Shown: one piece after another, positions 22,712 to 31,742 of the stretch
Position numbering within the stretch: position 1 is the first letter of the stretch
Layout of the letters: the number at the start of each line of letters is the position of its first letter
Source of the DNA: Chloroflexota bacterium
GTDB taxonomy: Bacteria > Chloroflexota > Limnocylindria > Limnocylindrales > CSP1-4
Length of the DNA: 34,191 nt
Assembly: GCA_029778235.1 (NCBI GenBank)
Contig: JAKOQS010000150.1
Location: 1 to 34,191 of the forward strand
Direction of reading: 5' to 3'
The notes under the pieces: generated by a model
Seen by the model: only the letters and a program-made list of their open reading frames with translations
Database searches by the model: none
What the model was told of the DNA's origin: nothing
Program-made: the position numbers and the translations under genes

Positions 22712-24157
22712 ATGGTTAGCTCGCCGTTGGGCCGAGAGACGACCCTCGGCCGACCGACCGCGCCGCTCCTGGGCGCACTTCTGCTGGCGACGGTGGCCGT
22801 CTCGGCGGTGGCGACCGCGGTGGACGGACTGTCGACGCTGATACTCCTCGCTCTGGCGGCAATGGCGGTGGCGGTAGCGATCCGGTGGCCGATCGTCCTC
22901 TTCTACGTCTACTGCGCCGCCATCCCGTTCAACTTCGCACTGCCCCCCGGTCCGGCGGGCACGATCGCGCGTATCGCCGGGCTCGCGTTCTTCATCGGGT
23001 ATCTCGTCCGCAGGCCTGATTCGCTGCGTCCGGGCATCCTGCCCATCGTCGGGTGGGCGTTCGTCGCGTGGACGCTTGCGTCATGCCTCTGGGCAGGCGA
23101 CGCGGAGACCGGCTTCGAGGTCTGGCTGAGCCTGGTGCAGCTCTTCGCGATCACCATCCTCGTGGCGAGCATCGTCGCCGACGATCCTGGCACCGTCCGG
23201 CCGGCTCTCTGGGCGTACTCGCTGGCAGCGGCCGTCACGGCCGCGATCGGAAGCATCTCCTACCTTCAGAGCCGGACGATCTACCTCGACCGCGCCGTCG
23301 CCTTCTCGGGACAGGACCCGGCGCTGTTCGCGAGCCTCATCCTCCCCGCCGTCATCTTCCTCATGTGGGAGCTGCAGTCGCGAGGCAACAGGGTGCCGGT
23401 TCGCATGGCGGCACTCGGATCGCTGTTCGTGTGCGTGGTCGGCCTCGCGCTCTCGGGGACACGGAGTGGCTGGATCGGCATCGTCGCCGCCGCCATCGCC
23501 TGGGTCGCGCTGGGGCGGGAGCGGCGCCAGGCGCTCTCGCTCGCTGCAGGGGCGTCCGCGATCGTGCTCCTGGCGATGGTCGTCCCGGGCATGAGCGACT
23601 TCCTGCTGGGGCGCGTCGAGTCGAGCCTCGCGACGGGAGGAGCGGGCCGTACGGACATCTGGTCCGTCGGGCTGTACATGTTCGCCTCGGCACCACTGAC
23701 CGGCGTCGGGCTCGGCAACTTCCCGATCTCCTACACGCCGTACGTGATCGATCAAGCTTCGGCAGGATTCACGCCTCTCTACGTCCTTTCGGCCGGCCGC
23801 GCCGCACACAACGTGCTCCTCGGGACCTTCGTCGAGACGGGCGTCGTGGGCGGGATGCTCCTCATCGCCTTCTGCGGGACGGCGCTGCTCGAGCCGAGCG
23901 ACGCACGGGTCGCGAACGTGATCCGCGCGATCCTGGTCGGCTTCATCGTCCAGTCCCTCTTCCTCGACATCCTCGGCCAGAAGCAGGTGTGGCTCTTCCT
24001 TGCCATCGCGTTCGGGCTCGGGGCCGCCCGCCGGGCGGCCGTCTCGATGGCGCAGAAGGTCTCGTCGCCGGGGGCCGGCGACGTCGTGGCGTCGTGGCCC
24101 GACGCGCGGGTCAGGGCCGAGCCCGACGTGGGAAGGACCCGTCCGACGCCTCCGTGA
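22712..24157 (+). CDS. O-antigen polymerase/ligase (Wzy_C domain) membrane protein
   Basis: This 481-residue protein has about 11-12 membrane helices. The Wzy_C signature is visible: SGTRSGWIGIVAA, then GRTDIWSVGLYMF, LTGVGLGNF and, after a periplasmic loop, AHNVLLGTFVETGVVG, containing the conserved His-Asn and Glu-x-Gly. Such proteins either polymerise lipid-linked repeat units (Wzy) or transfer finished chains to an acceptor (WaaL). Sequence alone does not decide between them, but the neighbouring kinase and flippase favour Wzy. The ATG at 22712 lacks a strong ribosome binding site. The 3' end overlaps the convergent glycosyltransferase gene by 47 bp; that tail is hydrophilic and presumably dispensable. 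Confidence 0.87.
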   Translation: MVSSPLGRETTLGRPTAPLLGALLLATVAVSAVATAVDGLSTLILLALAAMAVAVAIRWPIVLFYVYCAAIPFNFALPPGPAGTIARIAGLAFFIGYLVRRPDSLRPGILPIVGWAFVAWTLASCLWAGDAETGFEVWLSLVQLFAITILVASIVADDPGTVRPALWAYSLAAAVTAAIGSISYLQSRTIYLDRAVAFSGQDPALFASLILPAVIFLMWELQSRGNRVPVRMAALGSLFVCVVGLALSGTRSGWIGIVAAAIAWVALGRERRQALSLAAGASAIVLLAMVVPGMSDFLLGRVESSLATGGAGRTDIWSVGLYMFASAPLTGVGLGNFPISYTPYVIDQASAGFTPLYVLSAGRAAHNVLLGTFVETGVVGGMLLIAFCGTALLEPSDARVANVIRAILVGFIVQSLFLDILGQKQVWLFLAIAFGLGAARRAAVSMAQKVSSPGAGDVVASWPDARVRAEPDVGRTRPTPP

Positions 24158-25565
24158 GGACGGCCGCAAGGCGCCCGGCGAGCACTGCTCGGTCGTACCT
24201 GCCGTCCGGATCGGCCGGTCGGTCGGGAACCGGGAGCGAGAGGAGGAGCTCGACTGCGCGTGCGACGTCCTCCGGATCCGGGTCGGCGATGACGCCCCAC
24301 GACAGCCCTTCGAGGACGTCCCGGGCATCGCCTGGCGGGACCATCGCGAGGACCTGTCGGTCCTGCCCGATGTAGTCGTAGAGCTTGCCGCCGACGAACA
24401 GCCCCATCCCCGGACCGGCGCCGAGCAGGACCAGGGCCGCGTCCGCATCCGCGAGGGCCTCCAGGGCGACGTGCCTCGGGACGAAGCCGGCGAAGCGCAC
24501 GACCTCGCCGACGCGACCCTCCCGGATGAATCGCTCGGCCACGGCGCGGCACGGGTCGGTGACCTCCCCGTAGAAGATGACCTCGAAACGGTCGGCCAGG
24601 TCGGGTCGGCGGCGGATCAGCCTCGCCACCCCTTCGAGGAAGACGGCCAGCTCCGTCTCCCGGTAGAGCGTCCCGGTGTACACGATCCGCAATGGACGGT
24701 CGGGGTCGTCCGCTGTCGTGATCGTCGGCCCCCGTCGTTCGCTCCGGTCATACCCGTTCGGGACAGTCACGACGGCGGCCCCGGGGTAGCGTCGCTGGTA
24801 CATCCGGGACAGCGACGGGGTCACACAGACGACGCGGTCCGCCGATCGGACGATCCACCGCTCGAGCTTCGTCCGCAGGCGGCGATGCAGCCACGGGAGG
24901 GGGGCGGCGAGCGCGTTGCCGATCCATGGATCCCGGAACTCCGCGACCCACGGCGTGCGCGTGAGGCGGGCGAAGAGCCCGGCGACGAGATGCGACGTCA
25001 CCGGTGAGGAGGTCGAGAAGACCGCGTCGAAACGCGTCGCGCTCCCCGAACGGAGCGCGCTCGCGAGCGCGAACGGCAGCCACCCGACCTGGTCGTCCGG
25101 GAAGAACAGAAGGAGGCGGAGCCAGCCCAGCCGCGAGAGTCGCCACGGGTCGCTCGTCAGGTCGCTCGACGGGTTCGGCCCCACCGCCGGCGCGCGACGC
25201 TGACGCCGGAGGTGCTCCCCTACCAGCCTCCGGACCGCGACGGCGGCGGGACGCACGTGTCCCGCCTCCAACGAGTGCGTGCGCACGATGTCCAGGCCGG
25301 GCGGCAGGAGAGTGAGCGCATCCGGGTCCTTGAGCTCGAAGGCGCCGGCCCGCGGCGTCAGCACGACGGGCACCCATCCGTGCTTCGGCAGATGCTGTGC
25401 GTTCCGAAGGTTCCGCGCCATGGAGACGCCGCCGAGCGGAGGGAAGAAGTACAGCACCATGAGCACCCGACGCGCCGCTCGGTCCGTCGCCACCGACTCC
25501 GAGCGACGTGCATCGCCGACCGGGTGACGGATCGCGTCGTCGGCCGCCGAGCGCTCGGTCCGCAT
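24111..25565 (-). CDS. GT4-type glycosyltransferase (WbuB-like)
   Basis: This 484-residue protein has a GT-B fold. The N-terminal Rossmann half begins RRVLMVLYFFPPLGGVSMARN, with the acceptor-side Gly motif. The donor half includes RIVYTGTLYRETELAVFL, VVRFAGFVPRH and GGKLYDYIGQDRQVLAM, the last corresponding to the sugar-nucleotide contact region seen as K-YEY in WbuB-like enzymes. The ATG at 25565 fits the domain boundary, with a weak GAGG ten bases upstream. A much longer frame extends to 25952 but runs through the divergent intergenic region with an Arg-rich composition, so it is rejected. It likely adds a sugar to the undecaprenyl-linked repeat unit; donor and linkage are unknown. Confidence 0.87.
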   Translation of the reverse strand: MRTERSAADDAIRHPVGDARRSESVATDRAARRVLMVLYFFPPLGGVSMARNLRNAQHLPKHGWVPVVLTPRAGAFELKDPDALTLLPPGLDIVRTHSLEAGHVRPAAVAVRRLVGEHLRRQRRAPAVGPNPSSDLTSDPWRLSRLGWLRLLLFFPDDQVGWLPFALASALRSGSATRFDAVFSTSSPVTSHLVAGLFARLTRTPWVAEFRDPWIGNALAAPLPWLHRRLRTKLERWIVRSADRVVCVTPSLSRMYQRRYPGAAVVTVPNGYDRSERRGPTITTADDPDRPLRIVYTGTLYRETELAVFLEGVARLIRRRPDLADRFEVIFYGEVTDPCRAVAERFIREGRVGEVVRFAGFVPRHVALEALADADAALVLLGAGPGMGLFVGGKLYDYIGQDRQVLAMVPPGDARDVLEGLSWGVIADPDPEDVARAVELLLSLPVPDRPADPDGRYDRAVLAGRLAAVLTEASDGSFPRRARP

Positions 25566-25886
25566 CGTCACAGTCCTCAGCCAGGGGCGAGTCCGGGAAG
25601 CCGGAGGAGCCGCATCCCCCGAGGGACTCCAGGCGGCGATTATCGCGGCTGCGGCCCGGTCGCGAGCCGCGCACCCGATATGGGACGATTGCCGCGTGAT
25701 GCCGCGGACATCGCAGCGGGCGCCTGCAGGATCGGGGGCGAGCCGAAGGGCTTCGCCTCGGGGAAGGGCATGCCGCCCACGGCGAGATCGAAGTGCAGAC
25801 TCCGGGGGGCTCCCGACCGCGTGGCCGTCGGGGAACAGCGCGCAGGCGTCGCCGCGCGGCCCATCCGGGCAGCGCTCGCGGTCACG
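25566..25886. promoter_or_regulatory. Divergent intergenic region between glycosyltransferase and flippase
   Basis: These 321 bp lie between the divergent starts and show no gene I can support. GCGATTATCGC (25636-25646) is an 11-bp palindrome with a single central base. On the minus strand it supplies GATAAT (25644-25639), a five-of-six match to the -10 consensus, which would place the glycosyltransferase transcription start near 25632. No good -35 accompanies it. No clear plus-strand promoter was found. An upstream start for the flippase within this stretch cannot be excluded. Confidence 0.4.
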
Positions 25887-27368
25887 ATGACACCGCGACG
25901 GATCGCCCGCGGTCTCTCGGCGCGGATGCCGGCCGGCGGGTTCCTGCGGCACGCATTCGCGATCAGCTCCGGCGTGGCCGCGGCACAGGCGATCACGGTG
26001 CTCTCGAGCCCGATCATCAGCAGGCTGTACCCACCAGGCGTCTACGGCACCGCGGCCGCGCTGGCGTCCATCTCCGCGATCGGTGCCGTCGTGGCGACCC
26101 TCAGGTTCGACGTGGCGGTCCCGATCGCGAAGGATGACGAAGAGGCGCTGTCGCTGACGGCGACCTCCCTCGTCTCAGCGACCGTGCTCTCGCTGGTCGG
26201 CGGCGCCCTGCTGCTCCTCCTCCCTCAGAGCGTGCTGGAGAAGGTCGGGTTCTCGGCGGACATCTGGGACCTCCGATGGCTCGTCCCGATCCTCGTCATC
26301 ACCTCCGCCTTCCAGACCACGATCGCCCAGTTCGGGACCTATCGACGCGCCTACGCGGCCCTGGCGACCGCACAGGTGGCTCAGTCGGGGGTGTCCAGTG
26401 CAGTCAAGATCGTGCTCGGCCTGATCGCACCGAGCGTGGGCGGGCTCGTCGCCGGGGAGCTGGCACGCCGCGTCCTCGGCATGGAGGTCGTGGTGCGGCG
26501 ATCGGGGCTGCGGATCCGCGACCTCCTCGAGCGATGCCGCCCACGGCATCTCCGGGCGACGGCGGTCGTGCGCCGGCGCTATCCGATCTTCGTCCTTCCG
26601 AGTGCCGTCCTCAACGCGATCAGCCTCCAGGCGCCGGTAGTGATCCTCGCTGCTCGCTTCTCCACGGTCGAGTCCGGCCTGTATGCGCTGGGCCTCGCGG
26701 CCGTGCAGATGCCGCTCAACCTGATCGAGACCGGAGTGTCGAGCGCCTTCATCTCCCGGATCAGGGAGTTCGAGCGTGCGGGCCGCCTGGAGGAGGTCAT
26801 CACCAGGATGGTCCAGGCGCTGGCGCTCGTGAGCGCACCGGCGTTCGCGATGTGCGCGGTCTGGGGGCCCGAGCTGATGGCGGTCGTCTTCGGCGCGGCG
26901 TGGCGAGAGGCCGGGACGTACCTCGCCCTCCTGACGCCGTGGCTCTTCGTCGGCTTCGTGTTCTCGGCATGCGGGATGGTGCTCTGGGCACGAGACCGCC
27001 AGGGTGCGGATCTCGGGTGGCAGGTGCTGTTCGTCACGCTGCGCCTGGGCGCCCTCGAGCTGGGCTCTCGCTCGGGCTCGGCCGTCACCGCGGTCGCGAG
27101 CTTCGCAGCGGTCAGCTTCCTCGTGCTGACTGGCTACAACTGGTGGCTCCTCCGGTGGGCCAGGGTAGGTATCGTCGGCTCTCTGTTCTACGCGCTCAGG
27201 GAGCTGACCGGTTACTGCCTTCTCGGCTTCGCCGTCAGGTATGGCGCGTCGCAGACGGGCCTCGCGGATCCGGCCGCGGCCATGGTGACCACCGGGCTGC
27301 TCGTGTGCCTTCTGGCGGCGCTGCGCCTGCGGACGCATGATGCGATCAGGGTCCTGGGGGAGTCATGA
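25887..27368 (+). CDS. Polysaccharide flippase, Wzx/MATE-type
   Basis: This 493-residue protein has about 12-14 membrane helices. It opens with FLRHAFAISSGVAAAQAITV and SPIISRLYPPGVYGTAAAL, the conserved N-terminal pattern of polysaccharide export flippases (lipopolysaccharide O-unit flippase family). A mid-protein stretch RRRYPIFVLPSAVLNAISLQAPVVIL marks the start of the second half. It should move lipid-linked repeat units across the cytoplasmic membrane. The ATG at 25887 directly precedes the conserved region; no strong ribosome binding site is present, and upstream GTG codons in frame are alternatives. The amidotransferase-like gene follows 34 bp downstream on the same strand. Confidence 0.87.
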   Translation: MTPRRIARGLSARMPAGGFLRHAFAISSGVAAAQAITVLSSPIISRLYPPGVYGTAAALASISAIGAVVATLRFDVAVPIAKDDEEALSLTATSLVSATVLSLVGGALLLLLPQSVLEKVGFSADIWDLRWLVPILVITSAFQTTIAQFGTYRRAYAALATAQVAQSGVSSAVKIVLGLIAPSVGGLVAGELARRVLGMEVVVRRSGLRIRDLLERCRPRHLRATAVVRRRYPIFVLPSAVLNAISLQAPVVILAARFSTVESGLYALGLAAVQMPLNLIETGVSSAFISRIREFERAGRLEEVITRMVQALALVSAPAFAMCAVWGPELMAVVFGAAWREAGTYLALLTPWLFVGFVFSACGMVLWARDRQGADLGWQVLFVTLRLGALELGSRSGSAVTAVASFAAVSFLVLTGYNWWLLRWARVGIVGSLFYALRELTGYCLLGFAVRYGASQTGLADPAAAMVTTGLLVCLLAALRLRTHDAIRVLGES

Positions 27369-27402
27369 ACCGAGCATCGATAGGCCGCGCGGGGATGGCC
27401 CG

Positions 27403-29241
27403 GTGACGCACGCTGCCGTCGTCCGGCTCGAGGGTGCGTACGTTCCGTGGATCCATGCCACCGGCGATCCCGATGGGGTGACGGCGACGGTCAGGGGGAC
27501 CGCATGGATGAACGGGCGCCTCCTGACGGGTGACGTTCTCGCGTCGACCGTCACGGACGTCGCATGCACCGCGTCCCCCGGCGAGCGGGCGGCAGCCGTC
27601 ATGGACCTCTGCCGCAAGCTGAATGGCAGGTGGGCGCTCGTGGTCTGCTGGCCGGATGGCGAGGGGTTCGCGGCCGTCGATCGCCTGCGCACGATCCCTC
27701 TCTTCTACGGCCGTCTCGACGATGGCCGACTGGTCGTCGGGGATTCCGCCGCCGGCCTGGGCGACTGCGCCGGCGCCCGGGAGATCGACCTCGAGGCTGC
27801 CGTCGAGATGCTGCTCTCCGGCTACGTGATGGGCAGCCGCACGATCCGCCGGGCTGTCTCCCAAGTCCAGCCGGGCGAGGTGCTCCACTGGAGGGGCGGC
27901 GAGGTGACCGTGGATCGCCACTTCCGCTTCTTGCGGACCGAGGTCAGCGCCGAGGATCCGGATTCCCTCATGGATGCTCTCGACGAGACGATGGACGCTG
28001 CCTTCGCCAGGCTGGCTCGACAGTTCGCCGGCCAGCGCATCATCGTCCCGTTGAGCGGCGGCCTGGACTCCCGGTTGGTGGCCGCCATGCTCAGGAGGCA
28101 CGGCCACCGTGACCTGGTCGCGCTGACCTACGGTCGCGCGGGCAGCGCCGAGGTCGACACGAGCCGCGCGGTCGCCGATGCCCTGGACATCCCCTGGGTG
28201 TTCGTCCCGTACGCCGACGGCGAGTGGGGTCCGGTGATGGCCACCGCCCAGATGAGGGAGTTCTGGGAGTACGCCGGCCAGGGCGCCACGCTGCCACATC
28301 TGCAGGACTTCCTGGCACTGCGCCACCTCCGCGGACTCGACCCCGGCCAGGAAGCCGTGGTCTTCTCGGGTGTCATCGGGGACATGATCGCGGGGGTCTG
28401 GACGCCCAGTCCGATCCTCTTCCGCGAGTACTCATCCCGCCAGCCCCGAAAGGTCCGCGCGACCGAAGGACGGGTGGATGTGCCGGCCGTGTGCGACTGG
28501 TTGCTCACCACCAAGTACGACCTGTGGCCGGCGCGGAAGGACGAGGTCGGCACGATCGAGCGGCGCATGAGGTCATTCTTCGCAGGCGTCATGTTCACGG
28601 ACATGCACAACTCGGCGACGGCCTTCGATCTGTTCGAGTTCGAGAACCGGCAGGCTCGCTACCTCGCCAACAGCGTCCGGGCCTATGAGTCCCACGGCTT
28701 CGACTGGTGGCTGCCGCTCTGCGATGACGCCGTCATGGACTTCTTCCTCACGGTGCCGACGGAGCTGCGGAGGCTGAAGAGCCTGTACGCGACGTGGATG
28801 CGCCGCCGCGTCTTCGCAGGCCAGATCGCCGCGTTGGCGGAGATCCCGCCCGTCGGGGATGGACGCCACGCGTGGTACGGCGAGCCGCAGCGGAGTCGCC
28901 GACAAGTGCTCCTGGAGCGCATCCGTGCGTTCGGACAGAGCAACCGGACCGCGGAACCCCGCGTGGTGCGCGACATCCGGCTCGGCTGGGCGGCGCGGGA
29001 GTTCCGTCCCACGGATCTGCGGTTCGAGGAGTGGTTCGCGGCGGATGGTGCCACGGCAAGGACCAGGCGGCTTCGGGCCCTCACGGATCGGGACGACGGT
29101 CCGCTGGCGGGCCTGCCCACCGAGCTGTCCGATCGCTTCCACAGCCGGAGGGACTATCCGCTGTGCTTCGTCGCCCCGCTCGCCCTGCTGTCCGCGGCCT
29201 ACCTCGCTGACGTGTTTCGATCAGCGCGCCCGGGCCATTGA
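27403..29241 (+). CDS. Asparagine-synthetase-like protein lacking the N-terminal cysteine nucleophile
   Basis: This 612-residue protein has the class II glutamine amidotransferase-like N-terminal fold (LNGRWALVV ... AAVDRLRTIPLFYG ... LVVGDS). The synthetase domain carries the ATP-pyrophosphatase loop PLSGGLDSRLVA, with SGGLDS at 218-223. True asparagine synthetase B begins Met-Cys; here the start is Val/Met-Thr-His and no Cys occupies position 2, so glutaminase activity is probably lost. Similar proteins occur in exopolysaccharide and natural-product clusters, where they may amidate a sugar acid or make another amide. The GTG at 27403 is preceded by GGGGATGG. The longer frame from 27337 overlaps the flippase gene and does not supply a Met-Cys start either. 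The substrate is unknown. Confidence 0.82.
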   Translation: MTHAAVVRLEGAYVPWIHATGDPDGVTATVRGTAWMNGRLLTGDVLASTVTDVACTASPGERAAAVMDLCRKLNGRWALVVCWPDGEGFAAVDRLRTIPLFYGRLDDGRLVVGDSAAGLGDCAGAREIDLEAAVEMLLSGYVMGSRTIRRAVSQVQPGEVLHWRGGEVTVDRHFRFLRTEVSAEDPDSLMDALDETMDAAFARLARQFAGQRIIVPLSGGLDSRLVAAMLRRHGHRDLVALTYGRAGSAEVDTSRAVADALDIPWVFVPYADGEWGPVMATAQMREFWEYAGQGATLPHLQDFLALRHLRGLDPGQEAVVFSGVIGDMIAGVWTPSPILFREYSSRQPRKVRATEGRVDVPAVCDWLLTTKYDLWPARKDEVGTIERRMRSFFAGVMFTDMHNSATAFDLFEFENRQARYLANSVRAYESHGFDWWLPLCDDAVMDFFLTVPTELRRLKSLYATWMRRRVFAGQIAALAEIPPVGDGRHAWYGEPQRSRRQVLLERIRAFGQSNRTAEPRVVRDIRLGWAAREFRPTDLRFEEWFAADGATARTRRLRALTDRDDGPLAGLPTELSDRFHSRRDYPLCFVAPLALLSAAYLADVFRSARPGH

Positions 29242-29263
29242 CGTCGTCCGCCGGCGCCGACGT
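29241..29263. terminator. Possible terminator hairpin between convergent genes
   Basis: ACGTCG (29241-29246) pairs with CGACGT (29258-29263) around an 11-nt loop. It lies in the 41-bp gap between the amidotransferase-like stop and the convergent glycosyltransferase stop. There is no T-tract, so the call relies on position and symmetry. Confidence 0.35.
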
Positions 29264-29282
29264 GGCGGCCACCGTGCCGAGC

Positions 29283-30413
29283 TCAGCTGCGGCGCGCGCC
29301 ACGGGCGGCGATCGTTCGCTGGATGACCGCGAGTCGTTCGCGCGCCCTGACGGTCCACGAGTGCCGCTCGACCACGGCCTGCCGTCCCCGCCGGCCCATC
29401 TCGGATGCCTCGGCCGGTGCATCCACGATCCGCCGGAGAGCACTCGCCAAGTCCCCCGGGTCGCCCGCCCGGACCACGAGGCCGCAGTTCTCGAGGGTGA
29501 CCAGGTCGGCCAGACCGGCGGTGTCCGACACGATGACAGGCGTCCCGCAGGCCATCGATTCGTAGGCCTTCAGGGGCGACAGGCCCGTGGCCGCGCGCGC
29601 GAGATCGAACATCGGCACGATCGACGCGACCGCCCCGGCCACGACGCCGGCCACCTCGGCATAGGGCAGCCTCCCAAGGTAGGCGACGCGATCGTCCTTC
29701 GCCGCGACCTCCTCGACGGCGGCCCGCAGCGCTCCCTCGCCGACGAACACCATCGACAGCCCCGCTGGCCAGTCGGGCGTGGCCAGGGCATCGATGATGA
29801 CGCCGATGCCCTGCCAGGCTGCGAACTGGCCGAAGAAGACCGCGTACCTGGCGGGTAGGCCGGGCCGGCGCGGCGCCATCGGGGTAAACGCGTCCACGTT
29901 GGCCCCGTTCGGGCTCACGTCCGCGTCCAAGCGACCGGTCTCCCTCCTGACCCACTCGGCGAGCTGCGGCGTCACGGCGATCACCGCGTCCGCGTTTCGC
30001 AGGTCCGAGCGCCCGATCGCCTCGAAGAGAGGACGCGCGAGCCGCGTCGCGGGCCACGCCACGAAGAGGTCTTCGAATGACCCGTTGCACTCGACGATGA
30101 CCGGGATCCGGCGGCGACGTGCAGCCCAGGACGCGTAGCCGGCGAGCACGTGGCCGCGGACATAGAGCGCGTCGTAGTCACCCAGATGCCGCACTAGACG
30201 TCGCTGGACACGCCACATCGCGAGCAGGCGGGTCAGCGGGCTCGGGGCCGTGCCGGCCTTGTACTCCACGAACCACTCATCGACGACGCACCCGGCCGCG
30301 CGCATCCCGCGAATCACCTCGAGCACGGCCGCCCACGTGTCCTGGCCCTGGACGACGGCCTGGAGGCTGAGGTAGGCGATGCGGAGTTCGGCCGGTGAAG
30401 CGGACGACACCAT
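29283..30413 (-). CDS. GT4 family glycosyltransferase
   Basis: This is a 376-residue GT-B glycosyltransferase. The N-terminal half starts LRIAYLSLQAVVQGQDT and the donor half shows YAVFFGQFAAWQGIGVII, VAYLGRLPYAEV and PLKAYESMACGTPVIVSD. In the last, the Glu and the GTPVI segment form the nucleotide-sugar site of family GT4. The ATG at 30413 has AGGGATCCC directly upstream and is preferred over an in-frame start at 30470. It converges on the amidotransferase-like gene and is divergent from another GT4 gene, so it is probably transcribed alone. Donor and acceptor are unknown. Confidence 0.87.
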   Translation of the reverse strand: MVSSASPAELRIAYLSLQAVVQGQDTWAAVLEVIRGMRAAGCVVDEWFVEYKAGTAPSPLTRLLAMWRVQRRLVRHLGDYDALYVRGHVLAGYASWAARRRRIPVIVECNGSFEDLFVAWPATRLARPLFEAIGRSDLRNADAVIAVTPQLAEWVRRETGRLDADVSPNGANVDAFTPMAPRRPGLPARYAVFFGQFAAWQGIGVIIDALATPDWPAGLSMVFVGEGALRAAVEEVAAKDDRVAYLGRLPYAEVAGVVAGAVASIVPMFDLARAATGLSPLKAYESMACGTPVIVSDTAGLADLVTLENCGLVVRAGDPGDLASALRRIVDAPAEASEMGRRGRQAVVERHSWTVRARERLAVIQRTIAARGARRS

Positions 30414-30554
30414 GGGATCCCTGTCGATCGGGGTGCGATGCGGAGCCGGCCCCAGCGTGCGGACTTCCACGACCGGTGCCCGGGCGAACGTACGATACGA
30501 GTTCGGCGGTCATCATGGACCGCCGTGAAGCGTACGCTCGGGGCGAGGGATCAC

Positions 30555-31727
30555 ATGTCGCGTCGGATCACGACCTCGGCGGGTCGCCAAGGGTCGATCC
30601 TCGTGGTGACGCACCTCTTTCCCAGTGACGAGCGGGAGATCCGGGGTCCATGGGTCGCGGAGCAGGTCGACGCGCTCGGCCGCCTGCTGGACGTCCGGGT
30701 CCTGTGCCTGTCGCCGACGGCGTCGGACCGTTCGGCGGTGAGACGGTCGGGCGTGCCGGTGACCTACCGCTCGATCCGAACGCGCTTCGGACGCGGGCGC
30801 ATCGGGCTCCTCGCTTCGTCGGTGCGATACGACCGAGCGCTTGCCGCGTACCTCCGCTCCGATCCCTCCGTCAGCCTCCTCCACGCCCACTTCGGGATGC
30901 CGGACGCGATCGTCGCTCATCGTCAGGCGGAGAGGGCCGGTCTCCCGCTCGTCGTGACCCTCCACGGCGACGACGCGTTCAAGGTCCTTCCCCGCCGCGA
31001 CCCGATCGGGCGCGCGCTGCGGCGCGCCGTGACCGGCGCCCGAGCCGTCATCTGCGTCAGCTCCGCGATGGCGGAGGCGGTCCGCGCGGTGATGCCGGCC
31101 GTCGATCCGCTGGTCATCCCGAACGGCTTCGACGATGCGCTCTTCAGGCTCTCCCACGAGCCTCGGGACCTCGGACTCCTCTTCGTCGGCATGCTCGTGC
31201 CCGTGAAGAACCTCGACGTGCTGCTCCGGGCGTATGCGCTCGTTCGCGACCGGGTCGCGATGCCGCTGACGCTCGCGGGCGACGGACCGCTGAGGGCCGC
31301 GCTCGAGTCGCAGGCGCGCGAGCTCGGTGTCGCCGGGTCGGTCCGCTTCGTGGGCGCCCAGAGTCGCGAGGAGGTCGCGGAGCTCATGGGGCGGGCTGTC
31401 GCGCTCGTGCTGCCGAGCAGGAGCGAAGGGTGGCCCCTGGTCATCGCGGAGTCGCTCGGGTGCGGCACCCCGGTCGTCGCATCTCGCGTCGGGGGGATCC
31501 CGGAGATCCTCGCATCGGACGCCGGGGGCATCCTCGTGACACCCGGCGACGTGGGCGAGCTGGCAGGAGGCCTCGTCGAGATGGTCGAGCGGCCGCTGGA
31601 CCCGAGCCGCGTGGCAGCCGCGTCGCGCGCCCGACCCTGGAGCGCCCAGGCTCGACGGATCGCGGACGTGTACCTGGCCGTCCTGGACGGCAGGCCCGAC
31701 GCGGCCGAGACCGAGATCGAACCCTGA
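30555..31727 (+). CDS. GT4 family glycosyltransferase
   Basis: This is a 390-residue GT-B protein. Motifs include ILVVTHLFPSDEREIRGPWVAEQ at the N-terminus, LVVTLHGDDAFK in the acceptor half, LLFVGMLVPVKNLDVLLRAY at the donor domain start, and SRSEGWPLVIAES followed by GCGTPVVAS, the GT4 E-x7-E region. The ATG at 30555 has GAGGGATCAC immediately upstream. The divergent 141-bp region before it contains TACGAT, a weak -10 candidate. It ends 15 bp from a convergent GT4 gene. The HGDDA motif recalls mannosyl- and galactosyltransferases, but specificity cannot be read. Confidence 0.88.
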   Translation: MSRRITTSAGRQGSILVVTHLFPSDEREIRGPWVAEQVDALGRLLDVRVLCLSPTASDRSAVRRSGVPVTYRSIRTRFGRGRIGLLASSVRYDRALAAYLRSDPSVSLLHAHFGMPDAIVAHRQAERAGLPLVVTLHGDDAFKVLPRRDPIGRALRRAVTGARAVICVSSAMAEAVRAVMPAVDPLVIPNGFDDALFRLSHEPRDLGLLFVGMLVPVKNLDVLLRAYALVRDRVAMPLTLAGDGPLRAALESQARELGVAGSVRFVGAQSREEVAELMGRAVALVLPSRSEGWPLVIAESLGCGTPVVASRVGGIPEILASDAGGILVTPGDVGELAGGLVEMVERPLDPSRVAAASRARPWSAQARRIADVYLAVLDGRPDAAETEIEP

Positions 31728-31742
31728 ACTGGGGGCGCGACG

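Noticed and set aside
24111..25952. Extended N-terminus of the minus-strand glycosyltransferase up to 25952
   Set aside because: The added 129 residues are Arg/Pro-rich, overlap the flippase start, and precede the conserved GT-B N-terminus, so the start at 25565 is preferred.
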